From DUQW01 sp050953805 (GTDB lineage: Bacteria; Bacillota_I; Bacilli_A; Acholeplasmatales; Acholeplasmataceae), in assembly GCA_050953805.1 (NCBI GenBank), contig JBMNNE010000002.1, positions 620,001 through 684,000 on the forward strand: a stretch of DNA of 64,000 bases. The letters run 5' to 3'. A program made the position numbers and the translations under genes. Under the pieces are notes generated by a model. It was not told the DNA's origin. It searched no databases and saw only the letters and a program-made list of their open reading frames with translations. This document shows positions 55,959 through 64,000 of the stretch, piece by piece. Numbering within the stretch: the stretch's first letter is position 1; the number at the start of each line of letters is the position of its first letter.

Positions 55959-58900
55959 TTATTGTTCTTTTTTTCTTTTAAGTAAGAATAAAGTAAAGGC
56001 GATTCCACCAATTAAAATTAATCCTATAGGAATGGTAATTCCTAGAATTAGTCCAAGATTACTTGTTTTTGGAGGAGCTAGAGATACGACATGGATTCTA
56101 GCTAGTAAGTCATTAGTTTCATTATCATATAATAAAATATAAGTTTCACCACTAGAATAATAATCAACGATAATTTCATCTCCAACAATTCTAGCACTAG
56201 CTATTTCAGGATTTCTAACTTCAATTTTTAATTTGTTATAAGTAAAATTAGGATCAACTAATTCAATTGTAACCGGAATTGATTTGCCTTCACTAATTTT
56301 AATCTTGTCAACGGCAATTTCAATTTTATCTTGTTCGATTGGTTCAGGAATAGGTTCATCATCAGGATTTTCATTAGATACATCTTGTAAGCCCCAATCC
56401 ATTTCATAGAATTTTGGAAACTCTTTATTATTTGGATCAAATGGAACTAGATCGCTTTTATCAATGAATATTCCAATCGAATTAGAAACGATAGTCATTG
56501 GAGTTCCTTTTTTGGCTTCTAGTAAACCGTTAACTGAAATTTGGCCAAAGTTATCAGTGAAAATATAGCTATCTTTTTCTAAAGTATATGTCGTTGAACT
56601 TCTCCTACCATTAAAGATTAATGTCATTCCTGGAGAAGTAGAGGTTCCTTCAATTCTTACTTTGAAGTTGTCATATTCAGAATTATTTAAAAATCTCATT
56701 CGTTGTTGGATTTCAGTGGCGGTACTCATTCTTAATGAGTTAATTAATCGTCTAATTGCAATTAAACTACGGTAGTGATTGTGGATGTCAAGATTATCAA
56801 CTTTTAAGTTATAATCAATTTGATTAACACGATCTGGCATATTATATGAGTTGCCAGCTAATCCCTGAACTACGCCATTATCACTAGTATGTCTAACATC
56901 AATTGGAACATCTTTGGTATGCATAAAATCAACCCCACCATGTAAAAATGGGACTCCTTGACTTAATAAAACTAATGAATTAGCTAATTTATGGAGTTCT
57001 TTTAACTCATCTCCTCGCTTACCTTTAAGAAATAGAAAATCTCTTAAAGTATGGCCATCATGAACTGAGACATAATTAATAATCTTTTTCGGTTCTTTAT
57101 GAAATGATTGATGACCATTTCTAGCGGATGCACCAGCGATTTCAGCTGCGCCCGCTAAACCATATCTAACTTTAGCCGCAAATTCAGCGTCATTACGTTT
57201 ACCAGCGACCCACTCTTTATAACCTTCACGCGAATCATCTGAGAAACTTCCAACATTAATTTTATGCATGTTTTCAGTGACGGCACGATTACTAAATGAT
57301 AGTGGTGTGTCTCCGGCTGTCCAAGGCTCACCATAAACGATAATTGTTGGATCAATTTGATTGACGGCTTTTTCAATATCATTCATCGTTTGAACATCAT
57401 GTAATCCCATCACGTCAAAACGGAAACCGGATAAATTATATTCATTAGCCCAAAATAAAACTGAATCGACCATAAACTTTCTAAACATAACTCGATCAGA
57501 TGCAGTTTCATTTCCAGTACCACTCCCATTTGACCATGAACCATCAGCATTTAAACGGTGATAATAGTTAGGAACTAAATATTGGAAATTAGAGTTTTCA
57601 GCTGAACTAGTGTGGTTATAGACAACATCCATAATAACTCTAATTCCTTTATCGTGTAACGCTTGAACTAATGTTTTAAATTCTTTTACTCGTACACTAC
57701 CGTCAAAAGGATTAGTCGAGTATGCACCTTCTAAAGTGTTAAAGTTTAGTGGCATATAGCCCCAATTATAACCAAAATCTTTCATATAAGCTTCATCTTT
57801 TAATCTTGTTTCATCGACTTCGCCGTGATCAAAAAACGGAAGAATATGAATCGCATTAACTCCTAATTCAGCGATATGATCTAATCCAGTTGAGACAGTA
57901 ATATCACCTTTAGAAAAAGTTGTTCCGGATTGGGCTAAACCTAAGAAAGTACCAGCTAATTCTTTCGGACCACCCCAAGTTGAGTGAGTCGTAAAATCTC
58001 TAACATGTAATTCATAAATAATATAGTCAGTCCAGTTAGTAATTGTTTTTGGTTTTGTTGGTTGCCAATTAGTTGGATTAGTTTTACTAAAATCTAAAAC
58101 CATTCCTCGCATTCCATTAGCTCCAGTTGAAAAAGCATATGGGTCAACAATTTCATTGTTGGCCGCACCGTTAACGACAGTGTATGTATAATATTTACCG
58201 TGTAAATCTCCGATAAAGGTAGCTTCAAAAACACCTTTTTCTTTTCTTTCCATTTGAATAGTTTCGTACGGTTCATCTTCAATTTGATCTTCGCTTAGTA
58301 AATTTCCTTGGTTATCATATAATGGATGACCATAGTTATATAAATTTAAAAAGATTTTTTCTGATGTTGGACTCCACACTCTAAAAGTGGTTTGTTCTTT
58401 AGTGTAGAGTGCTCCTAATTTTCCACCATAATAAAAAGCTTGAGTAAATTCAGTTGTATCATAAAGTTTTTCCATACTAACTTGTTTAACTGCATGTCCA
58501 CCATCAGCGAATGTTTGCTCAAGAGTATAGCGTTTGGTAATGTCAATCGTTTGACTTGGAACAAATGTAAAATTACTAGAAGTAGAAGTTCCACTATCAA
58601 TTTCGACTCCATTTTCCATTAATTTCCAATTTCCGACATTTGACGCATCAACGGTAATACTTTTAGAAAGATTAAAATAAGTCGAAAAAACAGTATCTTT
58701 TACTTCTGGTCGTGAATTATAAATTTGTAAATGTGACTGAACTAAATAGACATGGTGTTTACCATCAATTATTTCAGTATCAACACCTAAAGTAAATAAT
58801 CGATCTCCACCTGGTTCACGAACAACTTTACCCCATCCAGAGTCGTTTTTAAGAATAATACCTAATCTTCTAGGGTTACTAAAAAATCTAACATCAGTTA

Positions 58901-59153
58901 AATCAACTGTTGTGACTAACCATTTTGGATAATTTTCGTCATCTTCAACGCTAAATTGATAATCTTTGCCACCGCCAGGACTAGCTGGATGATTTTGCCA
59001 AACCCATGCGTGGTGATTATCAGTTAGATTAGTATATCGGTAATAATGGACGACTAGTTCATCAGGAACTTGGGCATAAACGATATAAGAACTAAAAACT
59101 AGGATGCCTAAGATGGCAATTAATCCTAAATATAATTTCTTTAACACTTTCAA
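55959..59153 (-). CDS. pulA: Membrane-anchored type I pullulanase (GH13)
   Basis: This 1064-aa enzyme should cleave alpha-1,6 branches of pullulan, amylopectin or glycogen outside the cell. It has a signal peptide (cut near VYAQV), a CBM41-like glucan-binding domain (about residues 29-130), a CBM48-like domain (about 235-330), and the GH13 barrel (about 370-760). The type I signature is YNWGYMPLNF. Visible catalytic regions are VIMDVVYNHT, GFRFDVMGL (nucleophile Asp near 579), VYGEPW (acid/base Glu near 607) and VSVHDGHT (Asp near 699). A C-terminal beta domain and Ig-like stretch precede a TM helix (about 1032-1057) and the basic tail KRKKEQ, so it stays anchored to the membrane. The start is a TTG behind AGGTGAT; GTG 59147 is an alternative. 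It converges on the starch-binding operon. Confidence 0.94.
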   Translation of the reverse strand: MKVLKKLYLGLIAILGILVFSSYIVYAQVPDELVVHYYRYTNLTDNHHAWVWQNHPASPGGGKDYQFSVEDDENYPKWLVTTVDLTDVRFFSNPRRLGIILKNDSGWGKVVREPGGDRLFTLGVDTEIIDGKHHVYLVQSHLQIYNSRPEVKDTVFSTYFNLSKSITVDASNVGNWKLMENGVEIDSGTSTSSNFTFVPSQTIDITKRYTLEQTFADGGHAVKQVSMEKLYDTTEFTQAFYYGGKLGALYTKEQTTFRVWSPTSEKIFLNLYNYGHPLYDNQGNLLSEDQIEDEPYETIQMERKEKGVFEATFIGDLHGKYYTYTVVNGAANNEIVDPYAFSTGANGMRGMVLDFSKTNPTNWQPTKPKTITNWTDYIIYELHVRDFTTHSTWGGPKELAGTFLGLAQSGTTFSKGDITVSTGLDHIAELGVNAIHILPFFDHGEVDETRLKDEAYMKDFGYNWGYMPLNFNTLEGAYSTNPFDGSVRVKEFKTLVQALHDKGIRVIMDVVYNHTSSAENSNFQYLVPNYYHRLNADGSWSNGSGTGNETASDRVMFRKFMVDSVLFWANEYNLSGFRFDVMGLHDVQTMNDIEKAVNQIDPTIIVYGEPWTAGDTPLSFSNRAVTENMHKINVGSFSDDSREGYKEWVAGKRNDAEFAAKVRYGLAGAAEIAGASARNGHQSFHKEPKKIINYVSVHDGHTLRDFLFLKGKRGDELKELHKLANSLVLLSQGVPFLHGGVDFMHTKDVPIDVRHTSDNGVVQGLAGNSYNMPDRVNQIDYNLKVDNLDIHNHYRSLIAIRRLINSLRMSTATEIQQRMRFLNNSEYDNFKVRIEGTSTSPGMTLIFNGRRSSTTYTLEKDSYIFTDNFGQISVNGLLEAKKGTPMTIVSNSIGIFIDKSDLVPFDPNNKEFPKFYEMDWGLQDVSNENPDDEPIPEPIEQDKIEIAVDKIKISEGKSIPVTIELVDPNFTYNKLKIEVRNPEIASARIVGDEIIVDYYSSGETYILLYDNETNDLLARIHVVSLAPPKTSNLGLILGITIPIGLILIGGIAFTLFLLKRKKEQ

Positions 59154-59186
59154 TTACATCACCTACATTAAATATTTTTCATATCA

Positions 59187-59215
59187 ATTCTACCATTTAT
59201 TGGAAATTATGTTAA
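59187..59215 (-). promoter_or_regulatory. Sigma-A promoter of the pullulanase gene
   Basis: On the minus strand, -35 TTAACA (59215-59210), a 17-bp spacer and -10 TAGAAT (59192-59187). Transcription should begin near 59180, giving a leader of about 27 bases. Confidence 0.7.
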
Positions 59216-59224
59216 CATAATTTC
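59203..59224. promoter_or_regulatory. 22-bp perfect palindrome overlapping the pullulanase -35 box
   Basis: GAAATTATG-TTAA-CATAATTTC is a perfect palindrome centred on the -35 hexamer. A repressor bound here would block the promoter, so it is a good candidate operator for a sugar-responsive regulator. Its ATTATG/CATAAT arms also occur, with different spacing, in the palindrome at 38423. Confidence 0.65.
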
Positions 59225-59237
59225 GTTATAATTACCT

Positions 59238-59251
59238 TGAAACCGCTATCA
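59238..59251 (+). promoter_or_regulatory. cre site (CcpA) upstream of pullulanase
   Basis: TGAAACCGCTATCA fits the catabolite-responsive element TGWAANCGNTNWCA at all 14 positions. It lies 14 bases upstream of the palindrome and about 23 bases upstream of the pullulanase -35 box. Confidence 0.72.
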
Positions 59252-59374
59252 CTTTTAAATTAGTTAAATTTTATTAGTAATCTTACAAAAGATCTTAAAA
59301 TTAATCTCTAATAAGTTAAACAAGATAATAAATTATGAAAAAGACTGTTGAAGATGTAAATATCATTAGAATAA

Positions 59375-59383
59375 TGATATAAT
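59375..59383 (+). promoter_or_regulatory. Extended -10 promoter of nadD-nadE-mnmA-recD2
   Basis: TGATATAAT (59375-59383) is an extended -10 with a perfect TATAAT. The best -35 at 17 bp is TGTAAA (59355-59360), which is weak. The rest of the spacer 59252-59350 shows no gene. Confidence 0.6.
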
Positions 59384-59402
59384 AATCTAGAGGTTTAAGG
59401 TT

Positions 59403-59990
59403 ATGATTATTTTATATGGTGGTTCATTTAACCCACCTACAATTGCCCATTATGAAATAATTAAATTATTAAATGAACGATATACGCCCGAACGTATCGT
59501 TTTAATGCCGGTTGGAAATAACTACCAAAAACCTGAATTATTAGACGGAAAAATTAGACTGGAAATGACTAAACTTATGGCTGTGAAATTTCATAATGTT
59601 GTTGCTAGTGATTATGAAATAAACCGTCCTTTTGAAGGAACGATTCGTTCACTTGAATACTTAGAAAAAACTTTTGAAAAGAAAGTAGCGCTAGCGATTG
59701 GTGCTGATAATCTACTAACTTTATCAACTTGGATTGAAGCTGATAAGTTAATTAAAAACTATCAAATTATCGTCTTTAACCGTGATGAATTATTAAGTAA
59801 TGAAGTTATTAAAAGTTTTGAGGAAAAATATGAAATTAAATTGGATATCATCAATTTTGAATTTGATATTTCGGCAAGTTTAATTCGCCAAAATATCAAG
59901 AAAAATAAAAAATATTTATTGCGTGAAGTATATCGATATATTAAGAAAAATAAACTCTATTTAAAGGAGGCGAAATTATGTACTATCTAA
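59403..59990 (+). CDS. nadD: Nicotinate-nucleotide adenylyltransferase NadD
   Basis: This 195-aa enzyme joins nicotinate mononucleotide and ATP to give deamido-NAD. The nucleotidyltransferase start ILYGGSFNPPTIAHYEI contains the GxFxPxH-type site. LAIGADNLLTLSTW carries the dinucleotide-binding region, and the C-terminal ISASLIRQNIKK is the ISSTxIR motif. The start follows AGAGGTTTAAGG. It overlaps nadE by 13 bases, so the last two steps of NAD synthesis are encoded together. Confidence 0.96.
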   Translation: MIILYGGSFNPPTIAHYEIIKLLNERYTPERIVLMPVGNNYQKPELLDGKIRLEMTKLMAVKFHNVVASDYEINRPFEGTIRSLEYLEKTFEKKVALAIGADNLLTLSTWIEADKLIKNYQIIVFNRDELLSNEVIKSFEEKYEIKLDIINFEFDISASLIRQNIKKNKKYLLREVYRYIKKNKLYLKEAKLCTI

Positions 59991-61801
59991 ATTTTTTAAA
60001 AGTCGGAATAGCGACACCACCGATTAAAGTTGGTAACTTAAAATATAATGCTGATGAAATTATTAAAATACTAGATCATTCACAAGCTAGTGTCGTCTTG
60101 TTTCCAGAACTTAATTTAACTAGTTTATATTGTGGTGATTTATTTTTAAATGATGAATTTTTAGAAAAAGTTTTAGAAACAGCTGAAAGAATTATAAAAA
60201 CAACTAAATTTACTGGTTTATTTACGATTGGTCTTCCTTTAAAAATTGATCAATATGTTGTCAACGGGTTACTAGTTGTATATGATAATGAGGTGATTGG
60301 TTGCGAGATGAAAAACAACTTAAATTTAGAGGAAAGAAGATATTTCTCTTCATTTTTACACTTTGATATGGAAGCCGAAGTTTTAGGTGTTAAGATTAGG
60401 CCATTTCCAATAGTATATAAATCTGGCGAATTAAATTTTGGTATCACTTTAGATGGGGTTCAAGGAATTTCTGAATTAAATAGTGATTATTTAGTGGGAT
60501 TAGGAGCTAATATCATTTTAAATGCTTCTAGTGATTACGAAGTTTTAAATTCGGGAGAAACGAAAGTACGAAGTGTTTTAGAAGCGTCAAAACGACAAAA
60601 ATCAGCTTATATTTACGCTTCACCAGCTAAGAGTGAATCAACTAGCAAATATGTATATGCTGGTGATATGATTGCTGCAATTGATGGTGAGTTATTAGAT
60701 GAAGCGACGAATCTTTATGATAATTTAAATTATTTAGAAGTTGATGTGGATGTTAATAAGTTACTTATAATTAGTAGAAAAGAAGAATTACATGATGATT
60801 TTATTGCTGAAGAAGCTTTTCAAACATTTGATTTTAAAGAAAGTAAAACTTATCAGTTTGAAACTTTATCACCATATCCATTTTTAGAAGGAAATGATCC
60901 ATTTGATGCCGCAAGCGTTATTAATACCTTATTAGTTGAAGCGTTAATTAAAAAAATATCATCGCTTCCTAAACACTTGCAAAAAGTAATTATTGGTGTT
61001 TCTGGTGGTGCCGATTCAACCCTAGCTTTATTAATTGCTGAACAAGCTTTAGAAAAAATGGGGCTACCAAGTACTAATTTAATTGGGGTTTCTATGCCAA
61101 GTGAGAACTCTCTTGAAATTAGTTCAAAACGAGCTCTAGAACTTATTAAAGGGGTTAAGGCGACTAAACTATTAATCCCAATTGATAACTACTTGAAAGT
61201 GCATTTAGAAGCGATTAACCACGAAAATGAAGATGTAACTTATGAAAATGCTCAAGCGCGTATTAGAACTAATATTTTAATGGATTTAGCTAATAAATAT
61301 GGTGGAATCGTCTTAGGACCAAGCGACTTATCTGAGATCGCTTTAGGCTTTACAACTTATAATGGTGACGCTAGTAGTATGTATGGAATTAATCAAGGAA
61401 TTCCTAAAACTTTAGTGTTAACTATTTTAGAATACTTATCAAGTGAAGTGTATTTAGATTTGTCAAAAGTTATTTTTGATATTTCTAAAGCGAAACCATC
61501 ACCAGAATTAGTTAAAAATCAAGTTACTGAAGATGTATTAGGCAAATATGAAATTAATGATTTTATTTTATATCATTTTATTAAGAGTGGTTGGGGTAAA
61601 AATCAATTTATATTAACTTTACCAAAAGTTTTTAATCTTTCCAAAGATGAAGCTAACCAATATGTAGAACGGTTTTTTAAAAGATTTTACGCTAACCAAT
61701 TTAAACGAAATGTGTTACCAGAAGGACCAAATATTTTAGATTTTAGTTTGAATCCAAAAGATGGATATAGACTTTCAGGAGATAATGAAGTTGAGTATTA
61801 A
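59978..61801 (+). CDS. nadE: NAD synthetase NadE, two-domain form lacking the glutaminase cysteine
   Basis: This 607-aa protein has the layout of glutamine-dependent NAD synthetases: an N-terminal nitrilase-like domain (1-275) and a C-terminal synthetase domain (about 310-600) with the PP-loop VSGGADSTLAL near 342-352. In the nitrilase domain the Glu (FPELNLTS, near 43) and Lys (MKNNLNLEERRYF) are present. The segment that normally reads EICEDLW with the nucleophile Cys reads GITLDGVQG here. The glutaminase should therefore be dead, and the enzyme probably uses free ammonia (inference). The start is behind AAAGGAGG, inside the end of nadD. Confidence 0.93.
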   Translation: MYYLNFLKVGIATPPIKVGNLKYNADEIIKILDHSQASVVLFPELNLTSLYCGDLFLNDEFLEKVLETAERIIKTTKFTGLFTIGLPLKIDQYVVNGLLVVYDNEVIGCEMKNNLNLEERRYFSSFLHFDMEAEVLGVKIRPFPIVYKSGELNFGITLDGVQGISELNSDYLVGLGANIILNASSDYEVLNSGETKVRSVLEASKRQKSAYIYASPAKSESTSKYVYAGDMIAAIDGELLDEATNLYDNLNYLEVDVDVNKLLIISRKEELHDDFIAEEAFQTFDFKESKTYQFETLSPYPFLEGNDPFDAASVINTLLVEALIKKISSLPKHLQKVIIGVSGGADSTLALLIAEQALEKMGLPSTNLIGVSMPSENSLEISSKRALELIKGVKATKLLIPIDNYLKVHLEAINHENEDVTYENAQARIRTNILMDLANKYGGIVLGPSDLSEIALGFTTYNGDASSMYGINQGIPKTLVLTILEYLSSEVYLDLSKVIFDISKAKPSPELVKNQVTEDVLGKYEINDFILYHFIKSGWGKNQFILTLPKVFNLSKDEANQYVERFFKRFYANQFKRNVLPEGPNILDFSLNPKDGYRLSGDNEVEY

Positions 61802-62924
61802 GAAAAAGAAAGTAATGTTAGGTTTATCGGGTGGAGTTGACTCTGCCGTTGCCTTATATCAGTTAATTAAAGATGGCTATGATGTCATAGCCGTTTTTAT
61901 GCGTAATTGGGATTCGGCATTAAACCGTGACATTTTAGGTAACCCAACGGTTGATGATGAAATTTGTCCTCAAGAAAGGGATTACCAAGATGCCTTAAAG
62001 GTAGCCCAAAAATTAGGAGTTACCTTAGAAAGAGTTGATTTTGTCAAAGAGTATTGGGACCGTGTCTTTACTTATTTTTTAAATGAATATAAATTAAATC
62101 GCACGCCAAATCCAGATGTTTTGTGTAACAATGAAATTAAATTTAAAGCTTTTTTAGATTACGCGATGGCACAAGATGTTGATTATATTGCGATGGGACA
62201 TTATGCACGCGTTTTAAGAGATGAAACCGGAACTAAATTATTAAGGGGCGTTGATGATAATAAAGATCAATCTTATTTTTTATCACAATTAACTAGCGAA
62301 CAATTATCAAAAGCGTTATTTCCGATTGGGGAAATGACAAAAGACGAAGTTAGAGAGAGTGCTAAAAAATTAGGGTTATCAGTTTCTGATAAAAAAGATT
62401 CAACCGGAATCTGTTTTATCGGTGAACGAGATTTTAATAAATTCTTAGCCAATTATTTACCAGCAAAACCAGGATTAATGAAGCGGTTAGATGGTACTGT
62501 TATTGGAAATCACTATGGATTAATGAATTATACAATTGGTCAACGGAAAGGTTTAGGGATTGGGACAATTGATGGTCTTGATGGACCATGGTTTGTCGTG
62601 GGCAAAGAATTAGAAACTAATACTTTATTAGTTGAAAATAAAGATAATCTAAATTATTTAAAATCTGATCAAGCCATCATTACTAATTATGTGTGGCGCG
62701 GTCCAAAAGTTGATGGTATCTATACTGCTAAATTTAGATATCGTCAAAAAGATGTTGAAGTAGAAGTTAAATTTGTTGATGACAATCAATTTATTGTTAA
62801 CTATCATAATGTAACTGCCGTTACCCCTGGTCAAGTTTGTGCGATTTATAGTGGTGAAGTATGTGTTGGATCAGGATTTATAGATCAAGTTTACTATCAA
62901 GGTGAAAAGAGAAGATATTCATGA
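61785..62924 (+). CDS. mnmA: tRNA-specific 2-thiouridylase MnmA
   Basis: This 379-aa enzyme makes the 2-thio group of U34 in tRNAs for Lys, Glu and Gln. The PP-loop is LGLSGGVDSAVAL. The first catalytic Cys lies in NPDVLCNNEIKF and the second in STGICFIGERDF. The family motifs GHYARV, DQSYFL and TIGQRKGLGIG are present. I chose ATG 61785, just after AGGAG; TTG 61791 has better spacing and is possible, and the frame is open back to 61761. It overlaps the nadE end, and its stop overlaps the recD2 start (ATGA). Confidence 0.97.
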   Translation: MKLSIKKKKVMLGLSGGVDSAVALYQLIKDGYDVIAVFMRNWDSALNRDILGNPTVDDEICPQERDYQDALKVAQKLGVTLERVDFVKEYWDRVFTYFLNEYKLNRTPNPDVLCNNEIKFKAFLDYAMAQDVDYIAMGHYARVLRDETGTKLLRGVDDNKDQSYFLSQLTSEQLSKALFPIGEMTKDEVRESAKKLGLSVSDKKDSTGICFIGERDFNKFLANYLPAKPGLMKRLDGTVIGNHYGLMNYTIGQRKGLGIGTIDGLDGPWFVVGKELETNTLLVENKDNLNYLKSDQAIITNYVWRGPKVDGIYTAKFRYRQKDVEVEVKFVDDNQFIVNYHNVTAVTPGQVCAIYSGEVCVGSGFIDQVYYQGEKRRYS

Positions 62925-64000
62925 GTTTATTTCCAGAACACCAAATTATTAAAGGGCATGTCACTAGATATCGATTTCATAATGAAGATAATAGTTATTC
63001 GATTGCCACTTTAAAAACTGAAGACGAAAGAAAAATTACGATAGTTGGTTATTTTCCGAAAGTAACTAGCGATTTATTATATGAGCTTGAAGGAAATTGG
63101 ATTGAACATCCAACTTATGGGGAACAATTTGAAGTTCTCGCTTTTAGACGGGCTAAAGTTGCCTCTTTTCAAGGTTTAGTTAGTTATTTATCAAGCGACT
63201 ACTTTCCGGGAATTGGACCAAAGACAGCTGAAAAAATCGTTAATTTATTAGGCGATGAAGCAATTGAAAAAATTATTGATGATAAAACCGTTTTAAAAGA
63301 AATTGGATTAAATCCAATTCGAATTGAACGATTTTATCAACAACTTTTAGAAAATCAAAGTTTAGAAGGAGTCACGATTGATTTGTTTGAACTTGATATT
63401 AAAGGGGCAACCGCGATGAAGTTAATTACGACTTATGGATTAAAGGCGGCTACGATTGCCAAAACTAATCCGTTTCGGTTAATTGATGAAGTATCTGGAA
63501 TCGGCTTTATTCGAGCTGATGAAATTAGAGAAAAAGTAGGAATTCCCGAAGATGATCCAAAAAGAATTAAGGCGGCAATTTTATATTCAATTCGAGAGTA
63601 TGGTGAACGTAATGGTGATACTTATGCCCTAGAAGGACAAGTTTTTGATTATGCAAATCAATTTTTAAAGATCGACATTGATTATACTCCGTTTATTCAA
63701 GAGTTAATTTTAGAGCGTAAATTAGTTTTAGAAGAAGATAGATATTATCTAGCTCCAGCTTATTATGCTGAACTTGGATTAGCGAAAAAGATATTAGAGT
63801 TAAATCAAACTAAGCGAGAAAGAGTGAGCGAAGAAAAACTTAATGAAAGTATTAATAAAATCGAACAGTTAATTGGAATTACTTATACTGATATTCAAAA
63901 AGAAGCGATTAAAGTGTCACTAAATCATGAAGTTACCGTTATTACTGGCGGACCAGGAACTGGTAAAACGACAATTATTGATGGTTTAATGCAAGTTTAT
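62921..64000 (+). CDS. recD2: ATP-dependent DNA helicase RecD2, 3' end outside window
   Basis: The first 360 residues are visible; the family is about 730-800 long, so roughly half is missing. The N-terminal OB-like domain (GHVTRYRFHNEDNSYSIATL) leads to a helix-hairpin-helix region (YFPGIGPKTAEKI and EVSGIGFIRADEI), as in RecD2/TraA-type SF1B helicases. The visible end is Walker A, GGPGTGKTT, near residue 345. RecD2 unwinds DNA 5' to 3' and acts in repair and replication-fork processing without RecBC. The start overlaps the mnmA stop by 4 bases. Confidence 0.95.
   Translation, partial: MSLFPEHQIIKGHVTRYRFHNEDNSYSIATLKTEDERKITIVGYFPKVTSDLLYELEGNWIEHPTYGEQFEVLAFRRAKVASFQGLVSYLSSDYFPGIGPKTAEKIVNLLGDEAIEKIIDDKTVLKEIGLNPIRIERFYQQLLENQSLEGVTIDLFELDIKGATAMKLITTYGLKAATIAKTNPFRLIDEVSGIGFIRADEIREKVGIPEDDPKRIKAAILYSIREYGERNGDTYALEGQVFDYANQFLKIDIDYTPFIQELILERKLVLEEDRYYLAPAYYAELGLAKKILELNQTKRERVSEEKLNESINKIEQLIGITYTDIQKEAIKVSLNHEVTVITGGPGTGKTTIIDGLMQVY

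Noticed and set aside
1..64000. TGA read as tryptophan (Mycoplasma code)
   Set aside because: All tryptophans in recognised proteins use TGG, and several genes end at TGA overlapping the next ATG.

Overview
The window is AT-rich DNA from a Bacillota-lineage bacterium. TGA is used as a real stop: several ATGA overlaps and the ends of mnmA and the ABC ATPase gene depend on it. That excludes Mycoplasma-type recoding. The large surface proteins are lipoproteins or carry signal/TM anchors, and I see no sortase motif or cell-wall gene. rsmH stands alone, without mraZ, ftsL or pbp neighbours. Together this suggests a wall-less or reduced-wall relative of the mollicutes that keeps the standard code (Acholeplasmatales/Izemoplasmatales-like). 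That placement is inference.

Region 1 (1-25574) looks like one long operon for surface structures. It holds the 3' part of a giant MBG-repeat protein, a 2571-aa lipoprotein with more MBG domains, an ABC ATPase and its permease, a membrane-anchored beta-helix-like protein, a beta-helix-like lipoprotein, and a Wzy_C/O-antigen-ligase-type membrane protein. Genes from the ATPase onward overlap or nearly touch. The set ends at a strong terminator.

Region 2 (25597-38390) is mostly housekeeping. It contains hrcA-grpE-dnaK-dnaJ behind a sigma-A promoter and a CIRCE operator, a small unknown gene, a decayed BspA-type LRR fragment followed by an intact 1001-aa BspA-like lipoprotein, yceD-rpmF, rsmH, a convergent cysteine-free Fur-family regulator, and a DUF2130 protein.

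Region 3 (38423-59251) appears to be a carbon-regulated alpha-glucan locus. A 1968-aa lipoprotein carries about 16 starch-binding-like (CBM20-type) modules. It is followed by an anchored protein with InlB-type repeats and by two paralogous secreted proteins with N-terminal InlB/MucBP-type repeats and C-terminal CBM20-like modules. The second of these is split by one in-frame TAA. A convergent gene encodes a membrane-anchored type I pullulanase. Both ends of the locus have a cre-like CcpA site and a perfect palindrome beside a sigma-A promoter. My reading is a surface system that captures starch or glycogen and debranches it.

Region 4 (59378-64000) is nadD-nadE-mnmA-recD2, a tightly packed housekeeping operon with recD2 cut by the window edge. 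NadE lacks the usual glutaminase cysteine.

No rRNA, tRNA, CRISPR array, insertion sequence or prophage gene was seen.
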